Shown piece by piece: positions 10,783 through 23,182 of a stretch of 64,000 bases of DNA (position 1 is its first letter; each line of letters begins with the position of its first letter). Origin of the DNA: Engraulis encrasicolus (taxonomy: Eukaryota > Chordata > Actinopteri > Clupeiformes > Engraulidae). The notes beneath the pieces were generated by a model. That model did no database searches, had not been told where the DNA came from, and saw only the letters and a program-made list of their open reading frames with translations. The position numbers were made by a program, and so were the translations under genes. The stretch lies in assembly GCF_034702125.1 (NCBI RefSeq), contig NC_085871.1, forward strand, positions 35,321,248-35,385,247, written 5' to 3'.

Positions 10783-12015
10783 CTTTAAAGGGACACTATG
10801 CAACACTTAAGTCAGTGAATGAGATGGTTAGTATTATTTCTTGACCGAGTCATTACAAGGTGAATAAACATTCTTTGGCACCCCCAGTAGTTTGTGGGCA
10901 AAAAACAGCAACGCAAGTTGTCGCGTGTCGAGGGAGCACATATGGGCTGACGACCAGGACTGGGCAAGTCCAAGGGCAAGAGACGTTTGAGTTCAAGACA
11001 AGACAGAGCAAAAAAAAATTAGTCCAAGTCAAGTCTGTGTCACATGTCGGTCTGTGTAAATCCATGAAAATGATGAATGGCAACAATGTGAATGTTTGAA
11101 GGCAACCTATATGCCATGCAGGTGCTAACAGCCCTACTAACCAGTCTTCTGGTAGAGATGGCCCATAAAGGGAGGGGTCATTTCACATGAAATCAGACAC
11201 TTTGGGACCCGACCGACACAGATTTCAATCATACTTGGTGTGCCTGTTTAGTAGCAAGGTAGCACCCCAGAACTGCATTTTTGTGAATCTGACACCAATA
11301 TTGAGGGAGAAACACACTAACAAAGGTTTACATGAGGGTAGGACACTATACATTCAGCCTTGATTATATCAGTCAGTGTAAGTCACAAACAGATGTGAAA
11401 TTGAACTTCCTGCATCCTCATGGACCATCTCCATCCTTCACATATTTCAAAAGGCATGCTGTCATGTGGCATTACTATGGTATTACCATATTATTACTAG
11501 GTGATCTGTATGATGCCATATTCTTGAGTCCCATTATCTCTGAAATGAATAAAGAACCAAACACCAGCATTTCAGGTGTTGTTCATGACGTTGCAGGCTA
11601 CATTTAGACAAGGAACTGGCCATTTTAAAAGGCTTTTTGATATTCAATTTTAAATTTTTCAATTTATCATAATTCATATTCTGAGGGTTGTTGTATTCCA
11701 TGCTGTTTGTGTAATTTGTAGAGTCAGAAAATAGCTTTCAAATAACACCACAGACATCTTTTTGTGACTTACACTGACTGATATAATCAAGGCTGAATGT
11801 ATAGTATCCTACCCTCATATGTAAACCTTTCCTAGTCTGTTTCTCCCTTAATATTGGTGTCAGATTCACACAAATGTAGTTCTGGGGTGCTACCTTGCTA
11901 CTAAACAGGGACACCAATTATGATTGAAATCTGTGTTGGTCGGGTCCCAAAGTGTCTGATTTCACGTGAAATGACCCGGAGAGAACCAACCAAAGTAGCG
12001 TGGTGCTCCTTTAAG
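10783..12015 (+). mobile_element. Composite nest of DNA elements
   Basis: TTTAAAGGGACACTATGC at the left and GGTGCTCCTTTAA at the right look like the inverted ends of one MITE family. Between them lie a GACTTG-type repeat (about 10955-11160) and the long-TIR element 11175-11977. A nested history is inferred; the outer boundaries are approximate. Confidence 0.45.
11175..11977 (+). mobile_element. Long-TIR DNA element, copy 3 (internally deleted), 803 bp
   Basis: TIRs of about 220 bp run from 11175 and end at 11977. Flanking GGAG (11171-11174 and 11978-11981) is a perfect 4-bp duplication. A short remnant coding for VKLNFLHPHGPSPSFT is followed by a large deletion relative to the 4412 copy, so it is non-autonomous. 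Confidence 0.88.
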
Positions 12016-13190
12016 GTAGCTGGAGTGCACATCCATCCCCTTCGGCTTCTGTAAAATTGGACCGACTGCTTCTGAGGGATTTCAAGGTTCCTGTTTTTTT
12101 GGAGGGGGTTTTGTCACGAGTGGAGATTGAGTGTCGGTAGGCTGTGCAATACATTTCTTTTGCTGAAAAGTTTTGAAGGCCACTTTTTGTTTTGACCTTG
12201 ACTGCAGCTACAGAAGGTGCTGCTTACGGTCTGAGAGTAGCACAATATCTCATGTCTGTAGTTGCAGTCTGACGGATAATGCATTGCACACATGCATTTA
12301 TAAGAAGAAAAGAAATCTCTAAAAAAAAAACAACAACAACAAACAGCATCAATCATTGAAGAGAATGCATTCATCCACGATGGCGGAACATTATCAAAAT
12401 ACAAAGTCCACATAGAAAATGGAACACAAACACAAGCATGCCTTGAGCACACATAAAGCCAAATACAGTAATAGAATAAGACAAAAAATAGCGAGAGACA
12501 TTGATCAATGCCAACATAACACACTTGTTTCTGAGTTTCCAGAATAAAAAGGGTGCTCCACAAATTATAAGCAAAACTGAAAGACAGAAGACAGACTTGA
12601 ATCCTTCCAGCATCAAAGTTTTTCATTTCCATACCATCTCACTCCATCTTACAGCACTACTGACAGATGAGGCAAGGAGATGCAAGAACATTCTTTTAAG
12701 AATGGGTGCCCTGACATTCTAGAAGCATGGAAGCACAGAAGCTCATCTGAGGTCCTGAATGACGTGGACTTAAATAGAATAAGAATAGGTGCAGAACTCA
12801 GCAGACTGATTTTGATTAAAAATGAAACATACCTCTTATATAACTGTTATTGTGGCAGTTCATTTGGACTTGGTGGTGATACTCCAGTGTTGTCATGTTA
12901 AGTTGTCAAGACTTGACTTACATGAATACATATTTTATGCATCAGTCAAAATTACAATGATACACTGAACATAAGGAAACATCATATCACAATGAACTTT
13001 TGACAGTAGGTATTTCAGGAATGATTTCCCCATGCTTGTGACGCAACCATGAGTGGGAAGAACTGAGTGCATCTTAAATGATTCCTGGGCTATATCATTA
13101 CAGTGTAGCTCCAAGTTCACTGACAACTTCCTTGACAAAAGTACAGAAAATCTTAAACCGTGTTACAGTATCTGCTTGCTTCATCTTTCA
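12016..13190. other. Intron sequence, nothing recognised
   Basis: AT-rich with scattered homopolymers. Open frames occur on the minus strand at about 12.1-12.6 kb, but they show no recognisable domain and no codon signal. Confidence 0.45.
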
Positions 13191-13194
13191 CAGT

Positions 13195-13630
13195 CTGAAA
13201 TGCAGATGTTGGTATAAGCACACTGTATAGTTGGCAATCAGTATTTTATTTTCCCTTTCAGCAGAGGTTCAAATCTACCCAGGCTCTGCCCTCGCAGTGA
13301 CGCAACACCTTTGGCTCTGCTACACTTGCTTAGGAAAAGAGCTGGGGAACTCCACCCACTTTGTCGGGATTCGGGAAGCAATCAACTTTGAGCATCTCCA
13401 ACGGTCCTGGGTAGAGGCGTGTTCAAGGCAGTGACATGGTTTAAGCAGAGACGTTCTATTGGAACTAAGAAAATGTTTGGTTTAAACTTTGGCTCAGCCT
13501 TTTCTGCCCCTACCAGTAGCTAACCAAGGGAGGTGGGTCAACCATGCCGTTTGAGAATGTTAGCCGTTATGCTCTTGGTCAGGCCAAGTCTCGAAGAGAT
13601 TTGAAAGTCATGATAATCAGGCTAGTTCTA
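13195..13630 (+). repeat. Dispersed unclassified repeat, copy 1
   Basis: Contains CAGTGACGCAACACCTTT, CACCCACTTTGTCGGG and GAAGAGATTTGAAAGT in that order. The same words in the same order occur at 30480-30712, and the first part also at about 55500-55590. It looks like an old dispersed element without visible tRNA boxes. Confidence 0.65.
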
Positions 13631-13779
13631 GTCTGGCCCAAGGACATCTCCCAAACCTCCTCCACATCTCCCTCTCCCACTCGCCTCCTGTCTCCTCACA
13701 CACAGTCCTATCAAAATAAATGCCCATAAAGCACCCCCAAAAAAACTTTTAAAAATCTGCATGATGGGTCCTTTCACAG

Positions 13780-13850
13780 ACTGAAATGCAGAGGTGGGTT
13801 TAGCCGTCGCGCGCTGTATCGTTAGCAATCAGTATTTTCCCTTTGATTTA
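13780..13850 (+). repeat. Short copy of the 13.2-kb repeat head
   Basis: CTGAAATGCAGA followed by CAATCAGTATTTT repeats the sequence at 13197-13255. Confidence 0.6.
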
Positions 13851-13949
13851 TCCTCCGATGTGACCCTGCCATTAGCAAGGTCTCCCTGCAGCAATTATTG
13901 CTAGTCTGCAATAGACTTGAAAAGGGCGTGTGGAATAGGTAGTTAACAG

Positions 13950-13969
13950 CGGCGGCGGCGGCGGCGGCA
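13950..13969 (+). repeat. (GGC)n triplet repeat
   Basis: About six to seven GCG/GGC triplets in intron 7. Confidence 0.9.
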
Positions 13970-14059
13970 TTACGATTGCCATGCCGATCATCCGCACTCA
14001 GGGCTGGACAGGGCGCAAAAAACGGCACGGGCATTTCAGGTTTACACCGGCCCATCACA

Positions 14060-14740
14060 CAAGTCGACAGTCTTCTTTACTGAAGATGTACAAATGGGCA
14101 GACCCCTTTAAATAGTGGGGCGATCAAAAAACCCAAGCACGTTGGCCCCTGAGGACAGTCGGCCCACCGGGAAAATGCCCTGTGTGCCAGACTACCAGTC
14201 CAGCCAGACCTGCAGAAGATTGCAGGTTTCTCACTCAGTGGGGCAAAGCTACTTCAGTTCGCACACTTTCCTGATTGCACGGCCATTTAATGATTCTGAC
14301 ATTGTGGGTGACTTCAGAAAACAAAAACACCATAATAGCCACACAGTGAAGGCTGGTGCTTGTGCATAGACCGAGGAAAAAGGCACTAATCAGTGATAAC
14401 ACACACTCACACATGCTAGTATTCGGAATAAGGCTGATTAATTAAAATTAGCAAGGAGAGGGATTTACAAAAACACGGTTCGAAATGTCTGCCATTAATG
14501 TCCAAACATTGGATAAATCATACACTGAGGGGTTGAATACTGTCATGGCAATTTGCGACAGCCCTGGAAAATGGCAAGTGCAGCCGTCATGTTGTGTAGG
14601 ACGACCTGTGCTCTTCAGTCAATGCAAATCAATCAACACACCCACCTCTGTCAAAAAATGACCTCAAACCGTGTGAATATGAAGAGACATTTAATCAAAG
14701 ACCAGATTTGAAACGTCAGGCTAAATATCTACTCAAATCA
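14060..14740. other. Intron sequence, nothing recognised
   Basis: No repeat or coding signal that I can name. Confidence 0.45.
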
Positions 14741-14742
14741 TA

Positions 14743-14792
14743 TGAATCGAATTTGAATCATATGAATCATATGAATCATATGAATCGAATAG
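14743..14792 (+). repeat. 9-bp minisatellite
   Basis: About four direct units of AATCATATG, with an AATCGAATT variant. Confidence 0.85.
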
Positions 14793-15062
14793 TCTGTTCA
14801 AATTAGAAAGGTAAATATTTAGAAGCACATTTCATATACAGTATTGTCCTTGAATAGTATGTCTGAATTTTCTCATAAATAAGCCATTTTTAACAGGGGC
14901 GAGCCCCTTCTCCGTTATTTTACATTCTAAAGGTCTACCTCCAAATAATGGCTGCGAGAATTGCCGTGAAAATTGGGGCCGTGACACCTCTAGTCTTATA
15001 TTCTGAATGATACAACTGAAACCAAAAAGCAATGTAAAGACTCTCCTCTTTCGTGACTATCT

Positions 15063-17429
15063 CAGTGTTTCCCATACATTGAGGAAACTATGGCGGCCCG
15101 CCATGGTTTAAATTTGGCCGCCATAGTTTATTAACTTTTTTTTTTTTTTAAACGATTTCCGTTTTTGTTAAAAACGATTTGAATTACGATTTCCTTCGCA
15201 TTTTCCTCCTGGAGTAAATACATCCTATAGAGAAAACCACAAGTGCTTGAAAGACAGAGGGATCAAAAGCCTAGTCAAGTTGTTATAGTTAACTTGGGTT
15301 TGGGCAGGGACGCAGGAAGTGGGGTGCTCCGGGTGCTGGACAACAGACGCAGCTGCATCATAGCCTTTCTACCTACTGCATCACTTGTGTATTAGGCCTA
15401 CCCTAAATTCAGACATAGTTTTTTTCCTCATTATTATTCTAAAATAGAAACACAAAATATGAATATTTTCTACTTTTTTAATACTTATAAGTAGTTTGAA
15501 ATGTGAATGCAATTTTGGTTTGAAATGAGTGATAAACTTTTAGACCCCAACCAGACCGGAACAGTGGTGTAGAACGGTGCAGCCAGTGACGCGGGAGAGA
15601 TGTTTGTTTTGTTTAGCTTGTGGTGTCAAGGTAGTAATAAATGTGGTATTAACAGCGATATGTTGGCTTGGGCATGCATCAACATACACCCATTGGAGGA
15701 GCTAACTTGTTGTGAAGAGAAGTCTCATCACTTTGGTGATCAAACACGGACCAACTAAGCAAGGAATTAGGTGAATTTAAAGTGCGACGGGAGAAGGGCA
15801 TCGTGTCAGCTAAGAAGTGACTTCTGTTTCTTGCGGTGGAGATTGGATTCGTAGTAGCACATTTGTAGGCTAGGTCTTGCCTATTGCTGGTGAAGTCTAT
15901 CTTAGCCGCGGAGTTTGCTAGCCTATGGGGTGAATCTGATGTGAAATGGCTGTGCTATTGTTAGATGTTTTGGACTTTTGTAGTGGTGGCGATTTGTTCC
16001 TTTTGCCTCTTGCTGCTGATTTGACCACCGTTTAGCCTATGGCCTACGTCAAATGCAAACTAAAGGTGGCTTTCACACTCTCCCTGTATCAATAGCCAGC
16101 AATGGCACGAGCTGCTTTGGCGCTTAGCCTACTTCTCTCGCCGATCACAGCACAAACTCTTTGGCCGTCAGAGTGTAATCACATACGGGAAGCAGTATGT
16201 CTGTGTGTCGTGCGTGCTTTTGTGCGCGGGCGGGGAGACAGGGCAGTTGTCCTGATCGTATGCATCTTGAGATACACAGTCGCAATTGCAAGACAATCTA
16301 AATTGTTTGAAAGCCCGGTCACCTCTCACAAGTGCATCGCATAGCCTAGTATTTCTACTCATTTCACACATTGTAGACTGCCCATGGAGAAGAGAGAAAC
16401 TGTGTCACGGCAGCACGATTTGCTCTTGAACACGCCCTCACCTCCACATTAGGTGCGCGTTTCCCTTCCGCGAGAAGAACTTAATAATTTTGAAGTGAAA
16501 TGTTCAACAAAAAAAAGGTAAAATCTAGTCATCCTTGGTTAGGCTACATAAAAAATGAAGAAGTTAGTCAGATGGGATTCGCCATTCTTCATCCTAAAAT
16601 TGATTAGAATGCAGGAAATTGCATCTAAAAAACAGATTTTTTTTCTGGGAGGACTCCCAGAGCCTCCGCCGACCACAGCACCCCCAGTTCCTGCGTTCCT
16701 GGGTTTGGGAGCAATATAAAAAAAACTTCAGAGAAGGGACAGTTGGGATGAGTTTACTAACACTCCCCAGGCTTTGTTTTACAGTTGTAATGAGTTAGGT
16801 GACAGGCCTTCATTGACACAGCAGAGGAGACATACAGGTATTCATATAGAAATGAATGTGTAATGAATGTGAATATTGACATAAATATATAATATGTTGT
16901 TCAGCCCTTTTACTGGGTGGAATTTTGAAAAACTGGCCCTGTGACCAGTACCCCTCATGTAGAATATGTACGCCTATGTGTGTGGGGGAAAAGGCATAGC
17001 CTACCCTCTTAGACCCTTTTTGTCTATGCGTTACACACAGTGATCTTAAATTCTTATCTCTGCTCCTATTTTGTTTTATTATTGTTTTCCTTATATAGAC
17101 CCCTGCATGAGGGACAAATGAAACTGTGTTGTAAACAGAAATGATTCACTGTACTGCATTTTTTGACAATGACAATGTACTACTATTATACATGTCATGG
17201 GTAAAATGGGTAGCCTTATTTCTCAAAATATAAATGGCTGAAATGTTGGCCCAGGCCTATAGTTTCTCCATGCGCCAATGTCATACTGTACTCATTGTTT
17301 TGCCGTTTTGCATTCACGCTGTGTGAATACAACCCCCCCCCAAAGGCCCGCGTGAGAAGACCCCCCCTACCCCCGGAAAAAAAATCCCTGCTGCCCCCAT
17401 AGTTTCCAAAATTTCTGTGGGAAACACTG
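15063..17429 (+). mobile_element. CAGTGTTTCCC-ended DNA element, 2367 bp, non-autonomous
   Basis: Ends are CAGTGTTTCCCATAC and TGTGGGAAACACTG. The flanks carry a 5-bp duplication TATCT (15058-15062 and 17430-17434). An inverted relative lies at 53469-55387, matching for example the stretch around 17230-17300. The terminal sequence is hAT-like, but the target duplication is 5 bp rather than 8. No transposase-like ORF is visible; a short frame at 16102-16344 has no recognisable content. Confidence 0.85.
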
Positions 17430-17574
17430 TATCTACTAGACTAATGCTTGAGCTGCCCTGCCCCAGGCCAGATTCTTGACATGATGTGCAGGTGTTTGTG
17501 TGTACTCAACTTGACAACAAAAAAAAACTAACTAACCCTTCCTATCTGCACTTGCTGTTTTGTATATTTCCTGT

Positions 17575-17660
17575 GCACTTTGTATCTGCTAGGCTATGAT
17601 TATGTCCTCGTTTGTAAGTCGTTTTGGTTATAAAGCGTCTGCCAAATGCAATGTAATTTT
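17575..17660 (+). mobile_element. SINE/LINE 3' tail fragment
   Basis: Contains TTATAAAGCGTCTGCCAAATG and ends in AATGTAATTTT, a common 3' end shared by fish retroposons. Confidence 0.55.
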
Positions 17661-17941
17661 ATAACCCCTCCAGTACAAACAAAACAGAGTTGTCTTCCCC
17701 ATAAACACTTCATATAATACTTAATAATAATGGGTAGTGAAGCTGAACTCACCCTCACAGACACTCTACAACATGGCAGGACAATTTACAGAGGCAAGAG
17801 TGCAAGGTCAGGAGAGAGGTTAATTATAATCATATGTGAAATGTAGTTCACTATAAATTCTGACCTTGATGCTCATGTACTGCAGAACATGTTCAAGAGA
17901 CGTGAAATATTAAATATGCTAATGAATGCTCTGGGCTAAAA

Positions 17942-17970
17942 CTATTTATTTTATTTATTTATTTATTTAC
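17942..17970 (+). repeat. (TTTA)n repeat
   Basis: About six TTTA units. Confidence 0.9.
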
Positions 17971-18262
17971 AGTATTTACACATGGGGATTTCAATAGGGT
18001 CCCCAAATTTGGATACTTCCCATCTTTACTTTCTCTATTCCACAAACTGACAAAAGACAAACACAGTTTACTTCACCATATCAAGCATCTCTATTCGCTG
18101 CTCTTCACTAACCACAATTTTGACCATTAGTGCTGTGAAGACTTCCACTTTGTTTTGTTTTGGGTTATTCTGATCCAAGATACAGAGTGTATTGCCTGAC
18201 GGGCTTTGGGGTGCCACCGGTGTCCTCCTTATGTCCCCACTGCCAAAAGTGTTCACCTAAAG

Positions 18263-18850
18263 TAGTATTTCTCAACGGGGGCGGTACAGCCCCCAGGGGG
18301 CGTTGGGGAGCTCTAGGGAGGCGTTGAGAAGGATACAGCTGAGAGGGGGTGGTGCTTAGTTGCAATTGGGGGGGTGCATTAGTCAATTTATTTTTTTAAA
18401 GGAGCACTAGGTAAGATGACGTCATTTGCGCGGCGCCCTGTCTCAAAATCTACACTGTAATGAAAAAATGCTGTTCAAATAAACTCGCTGTATTTCATCA
18501 CGGAATGCCAGCAGTTGATACAAATCTGAAAACGGTATGTAAAGCGATTTTTCAGATAAAAAGTGTTTTCCACGACACTCGTTCAGTCCGACACTGTCAA
18601 AAGTTGCTTGTGGGGTTGCCTGACAGCGGACCGTGGAAGCGGCCGTGAGATCCATCGTTCACTTACTAAAGACTCGCATAAGCATTGCCTGATTCGGGAC
18701 CGTGATTAATTAAACTTTTAATCCTTCCTGGAGCCCCTTTCATACTAAAAGGGGGCGTTATCAGGCTTGTGGTGAGATCAAGGGGGCGTTGGGAGGCTTG
18801 TGATGAAGCCAAAAGGGTGTTTGTTCAAAAAAGGTTGAGAACCACTTGGG
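18263..18850 (+). mobile_element. hAT-type element with a nested insertion
   Basis: Starts TAGTATTTCTCAACGGGG and ends GGTTGAGAACCACTTGGG. Flanks are ACCTAAAG (18255-18262) and TCCTAAAG (18851-18858), seven of eight matching. It is the same family as 2574-2818 but is interrupted at about 18398 by another element. Confidence 0.82.
18398..18740 (+). mobile_element. MITE nested inside the 18.26-kb hAT element
   Basis: Begins AAAGGAGCACTAGGTAAGAT and ends with the imperfect inverse of that sequence (ATCCTTCCTGGAGCCCCTTT). Removing it restores the outer hAT element's internal order. The target duplication is unclear. Confidence 0.6.
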
Positions 18851-18859
18851 TCCTAAAGA

Positions 18860-20205
18860 CACCTGAACTAGCTCCACATTGATGCCCAAGAGTGTCATCT
18901 AATGAAGAGGAGAAACGTCACGGCATCAATCTCCGAACCCCAGTCCCTGGAGAGTAAACAAGCCATTTGACTGCAGCAGCAATAGACCCAGCCTCATTGG
19001 TATTGCCATCAGAGCACTAACAGATACGGTGCTGATGATGGCACTCACACCACATGTTGCATAACACGGCATCTATCCAACTAATAAAACCATTAATGAC
19101 TGATCGAGATCTGATCACATTAACAGCATGGAAGGCATCAGGGATAATGCCAAAGCACATAATTAAATCTGTGGCATTTTAAAAATCCCCTTAATTTTTT
19201 TCCCAGAATTGAATTGGACATGCAAGGGTGACTGATTGGCATTAGACGGATTGTATTGTATAATTTGTTTTCAATTCCCAAGTGAAAAATCAGAACTGCT
19301 GTTGCTGAAAGACTTGTACTGTCTGTGCCTCTGTGGCACACAGTTTAAAATAATCATGGACTTCAAAAACAGAATGCCTCACTGCATGGCCAATCACGCT
19401 AAAAAAACAGAGGGGGGGCACCATCCCACTTCCTCCTTCCATCTTTTCTTTTGAGTGACAGTTTTCTGTTCGGCATTTTACCCAAAATCAGAAACGCACA
19501 GGACCATGGGACAGATTCATTGATGTGGAGGAGGGCTGAGAGAGGGCGTGATGTGGAACATTCACAAAAAAGGAAGGAGAAGAAAGAGGCTTTAAAAAAA
19601 AAAACAAGTGGAAAAAATAAAAAATGAATTCCAATTTCGGTGGAATAATCAATAGCACTTCAGACAGTGAACAGCCCGCTTTCAAAGTGTGACACGTTGC
19701 AACACCACCTAATTTTTCTCATTACCAACATCGCAAAAAAAGAACTATTGATATGTCGGGCATCTTCGCACGGGAAAATCAATAACTGTTCCAGTGAATG
19801 GATGCTGGCATGACTCAGGACTGGCAGAATGCCTATTCTCCTTCACGGGCCTCTTTGACAATGTGTATACTTTCCGGCCAAAAAAAGATGCCATCACATA
19901 GAGTCATTGCACACATTACCAACACTTGGTTGTGCCTTTGTGCAAAAAAAAGACTGTTGAGTAAAAAAGGATGGTAAGAACATTTTGAAAATCGAGTAGA
20001 ACAGAATAGTGATAACATTGTCCATCCGCTTTTTTTCTTTTTTTGGATTCACACCCTATTAACCTGCACGATGACTCAGCTCGGAGGACATTGAGTTATT
20101 CTGGAAACTTTTCCTCACTCGGAAAAAAAAACCTAGTCACGGGGAGAGAGGTGAACAGGTAGGGGGAGTTCAATTAACGGCAGACAAATGAAATGAGGGT
20201 GGCAC
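18860..20205. other. Intron sequence, nothing recognised
   Basis: Single-copy-looking, AT-rich, with short A runs. No coding or element boundary was seen. Confidence 0.45.
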
Positions 20206-20210
20206 AAAGG

Positions 20211-20349
<139 letters not shown>

Positions 20350-20490
20350 GGGATGGAAAGAGGGCACTAGGGGCAGACGCCATCTCATCTGTGCGTGAAA
20401 GGCCATGGGAATCTCATCACGACTAGACAAACAGCAGGTCACAGCATCTCCTGCACCAGAGTGCCCCACACACACGCACACACACACACA

Positions 20491-21782
20491 CCAGAGCATG
20501 GCAACCCGACCGAAGCCCGACGGGCCGGGTCGGAACCCGACGGGCCGGGCCGGACTCGGACAAAAAAAATAGAATATCTGTCGGACTCGGGTCGGGCTCG
20601 GGCTTGAACCAAACAGACATTGTGAAAATTGTAAGCAATCAGAGGAAACGTTTCAGTTCATGCAAACGGCAGTTTTGTGATTAAAAAATAAGTAATTGAA
20701 TATGCATAAATGAAAATGTTGGTAGGCTACTCGTGCGAGTGATTATTATTGGCTGTATGCACGCGCCAGTTACCAGTGGCAACATGGACGCTCACTCCCA
20801 GTCAGCCGAGCAGGAATGCCGAGTCAACTTGCTTTCTTAATAAGCGCCAAATACAGTGAACGTGTGGTCTTTTGTTGTAGGCCTAGTGTAGGCCATGTTT
20901 TAGCATGCCTTCGGTGCTGTCTTAAATGTTGAACATAAAATGACGAAGTTTGTCACTGCATTGCTCGCCAAGGATTACATTTCCAGCAAGGGGTAGCAAG
21001 GAGCATAATATGGATTAAAGAAGACGCACACGCTACGTGGAGTTGCCTAAGGTAGGGGCGAAGAGGTTTCCTGTTACTACTTTGTCCGCTGTGACATTTC
21101 ATGTCCTTCACGTAGGTTCTTAATTCTTGTCACTTTTACTGTAGCCTACAGTTGTAACTATGCGCGTGCAACCTTTCCTGATTTTATATTGACCGCATGG
21201 ACATCAGGGGAAATGACATTCTCTTGGAGGGCCGAACAGGCTACTGTTCTTCGGGGTGAACTTATAGCCCATCCTTCTTAACGACAAGGAGTGGCATCTT
21301 CACCGGCTCGCGGGGATTTATTTGCACTAACAGTAACGTAACAAATGCGTCCAGAGCCGCGCTGACTGCATCCAAACCGTATTCGTTAGTTTTCGCCTTT
21401 CTTATCCTCTCACGCCCCTCCCATGCATTTGATCACAGCACCCAACATCTCTGGTCTAACCGAAAGAAACATAAGGTGCGCTGTCACATGTATGCGTGTG
21501 TTTATACTTACTATGCGTGCGTAACTAAATTAGGCTACAGCAAATTGCCTCATCCTAGTTGCCTATCCTGGCTATTTATCAAGTGCTATTTTGAGTATGA
21601 AGGAGGCCACATAGAAAATATTGCTTGCGCACAGGTTCTGTTGTTATTACAGTGGTCTCGGGCTTCGGACGGGTTCGGACACAAACATTTTAATTAGTCT
21701 CGGGCTCGGGTCGGGGTTGATCACTTTTCTGTCGGCTGAGGGCCGGGCTCGGACAAAAAAAACCGGCCCGAGCCACGCTCTA
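20491..21782 (+). mobile_element. GC-rich-ended DNA element inserted in a CA tract, about 1.29 kb
   Basis: Left end CAGAGCATGGCAACCCG and right end CGAGCCACGCTCTA are imperfect inverted repeats. Both subterminal regions are clusters of CGGGTCGG/CGGGCTCGG words. CA repeat lies directly on both sides, consistent with insertion into a microsatellite with an ACACACAC duplication. No transposase was seen. Confidence 0.7.
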
Positions 21783-21850
21783 ACACACACGCACACACAC
21801 ACGCACGCACGCACACACGCACGCACGCACGCTCGCACGCACGCACGCAC

Positions 21851-21881
<31 letters not shown>

Positions 21882-21965
21882 CACATGCGCAAGCACACAA
21901 GACACACAAGCACACACAGAGAGATGCACACGCAGACAAACACACACAACCACACATGCTCACAC
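21783..21965 (+). repeat. CA/CACG and (GA)n compound repeat
   Basis: CACG-rich tract, (GA)n at 21851-21878, then more CA. Confidence 0.93.
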
Positions 21966-22135
21966 TAGAGCCCTAAAACTATCAGCAAATCCCACCTGAG
22001 ATGGTGTCCTGTCTCACAGACACATCCACACACACAGACACAAGCACGCACGCACATACACACTCACACTAGAGCCCTAAAACTATCAGGGGAGAAGGAA
22101 TAACAGTGCCCAAATCCCACCTGAGATGGTGCCCA
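21962..22135 (+). repeat. Two-copy tandem duplication, period about 105 bp
   Basis: ACTAGAGCCCTAAAACTATC occurs at about 21965 and 22070, and CAAATCCCACCTGAGATGG at about 21987 and 22111, separated by CA repeat. Confidence 0.85.
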
Positions 22136-22155
22136 CTATCTCCCAGACGCATGCA

Positions 22156-22639
22156 CGAACACACACGCGCGCGCACACACACACGCTCACTCCCGCCAGA
22201 CAGAGACAATCACAACCAACCCTAACCCTTATGGCTCCGACCCACTTTTCTCCTATATCACTTCTACATCCAACATTAAAGGCTCACCTCTGCACCCCAC
22301 ACCACGGCAGCCAGTACACTTCAGCTAATCAGACTATTTACTTCCCCCAGAGTCCTCTCACCATGCCATTACACCCACCCACTCATTCATTTTCTCACAT
22401 TTCTGTAATCCCTCCACACACACACATATACACATGCGCGCACACACACGCACACCAGTGGTGGAACAATTGCACGCAGGGCCCCAGGGCAAAATATTGA
22501 TAGGGCCTCCCAAACAGCCTGCCAAGGTCAAAATAGGGCCCCCACTAGCAACACAGGAGGGCCCTGGGCCCAGGGGCAAATGCCCTGTCTGCCCTGCCTA
22601 AAGCTTCGCTCATGACACACACACACACGCACGCACACA

Positions 22640-22708
<69 letters not shown>

Positions 22709-22710
22709 AA
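22156..22710 (+). repeat. CA tracts around a GGGCCC-rich dispersed repeat
   Basis: CA tracts lie at 22156-22190, 22411-22455 and 22615-22706. Between the last two, 22456-22613 is rich in GGGCCC words and resembles 28395-28675 and 29465-29600, so this is probably a dispersed DNA element. Confidence 0.6.
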
Positions 22711-23004
22711 GCTGACGTGTCTTGTGAAGGATTCATACTCCTGCTCACCTTGTTCACCACTGGGCTCTAAGCCCCCCGTGGACTGTGGTGTAAATTAACC
22801 CAGTAAAACCTTCAGTGAGTCCATCAGCAAATTAACAACCTTCATGAGCCCTTCAGACTACTCTGGATTCAATCGTTTTTTCCCATCTTTTCTCCCACCT
22901 TTCTTTTTGTGCTCTTTTGTCCTCTTTCACTCTTTTTTTTTCTTCTTCCAAACCTCCATTCTTCTCACCCCTTCATTCTCTCCAAGTCCTTCTGCTCTCA
23001 TTTC

Positions 23005-23182
<178 letters not shown>

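Noticed and set aside
12114..12632. 172-codon minus-strand open frame
   Set aside because: AT-rich, Phe/Cys-rich translation without a domain or splice support.
16102..16344. 80-codon frame with a signal-peptide-like start inside the CAGTGTTTCCC element
   Set aside because: Short, not preserved in the second copy as far as I can see, and lacking any transposase motif.
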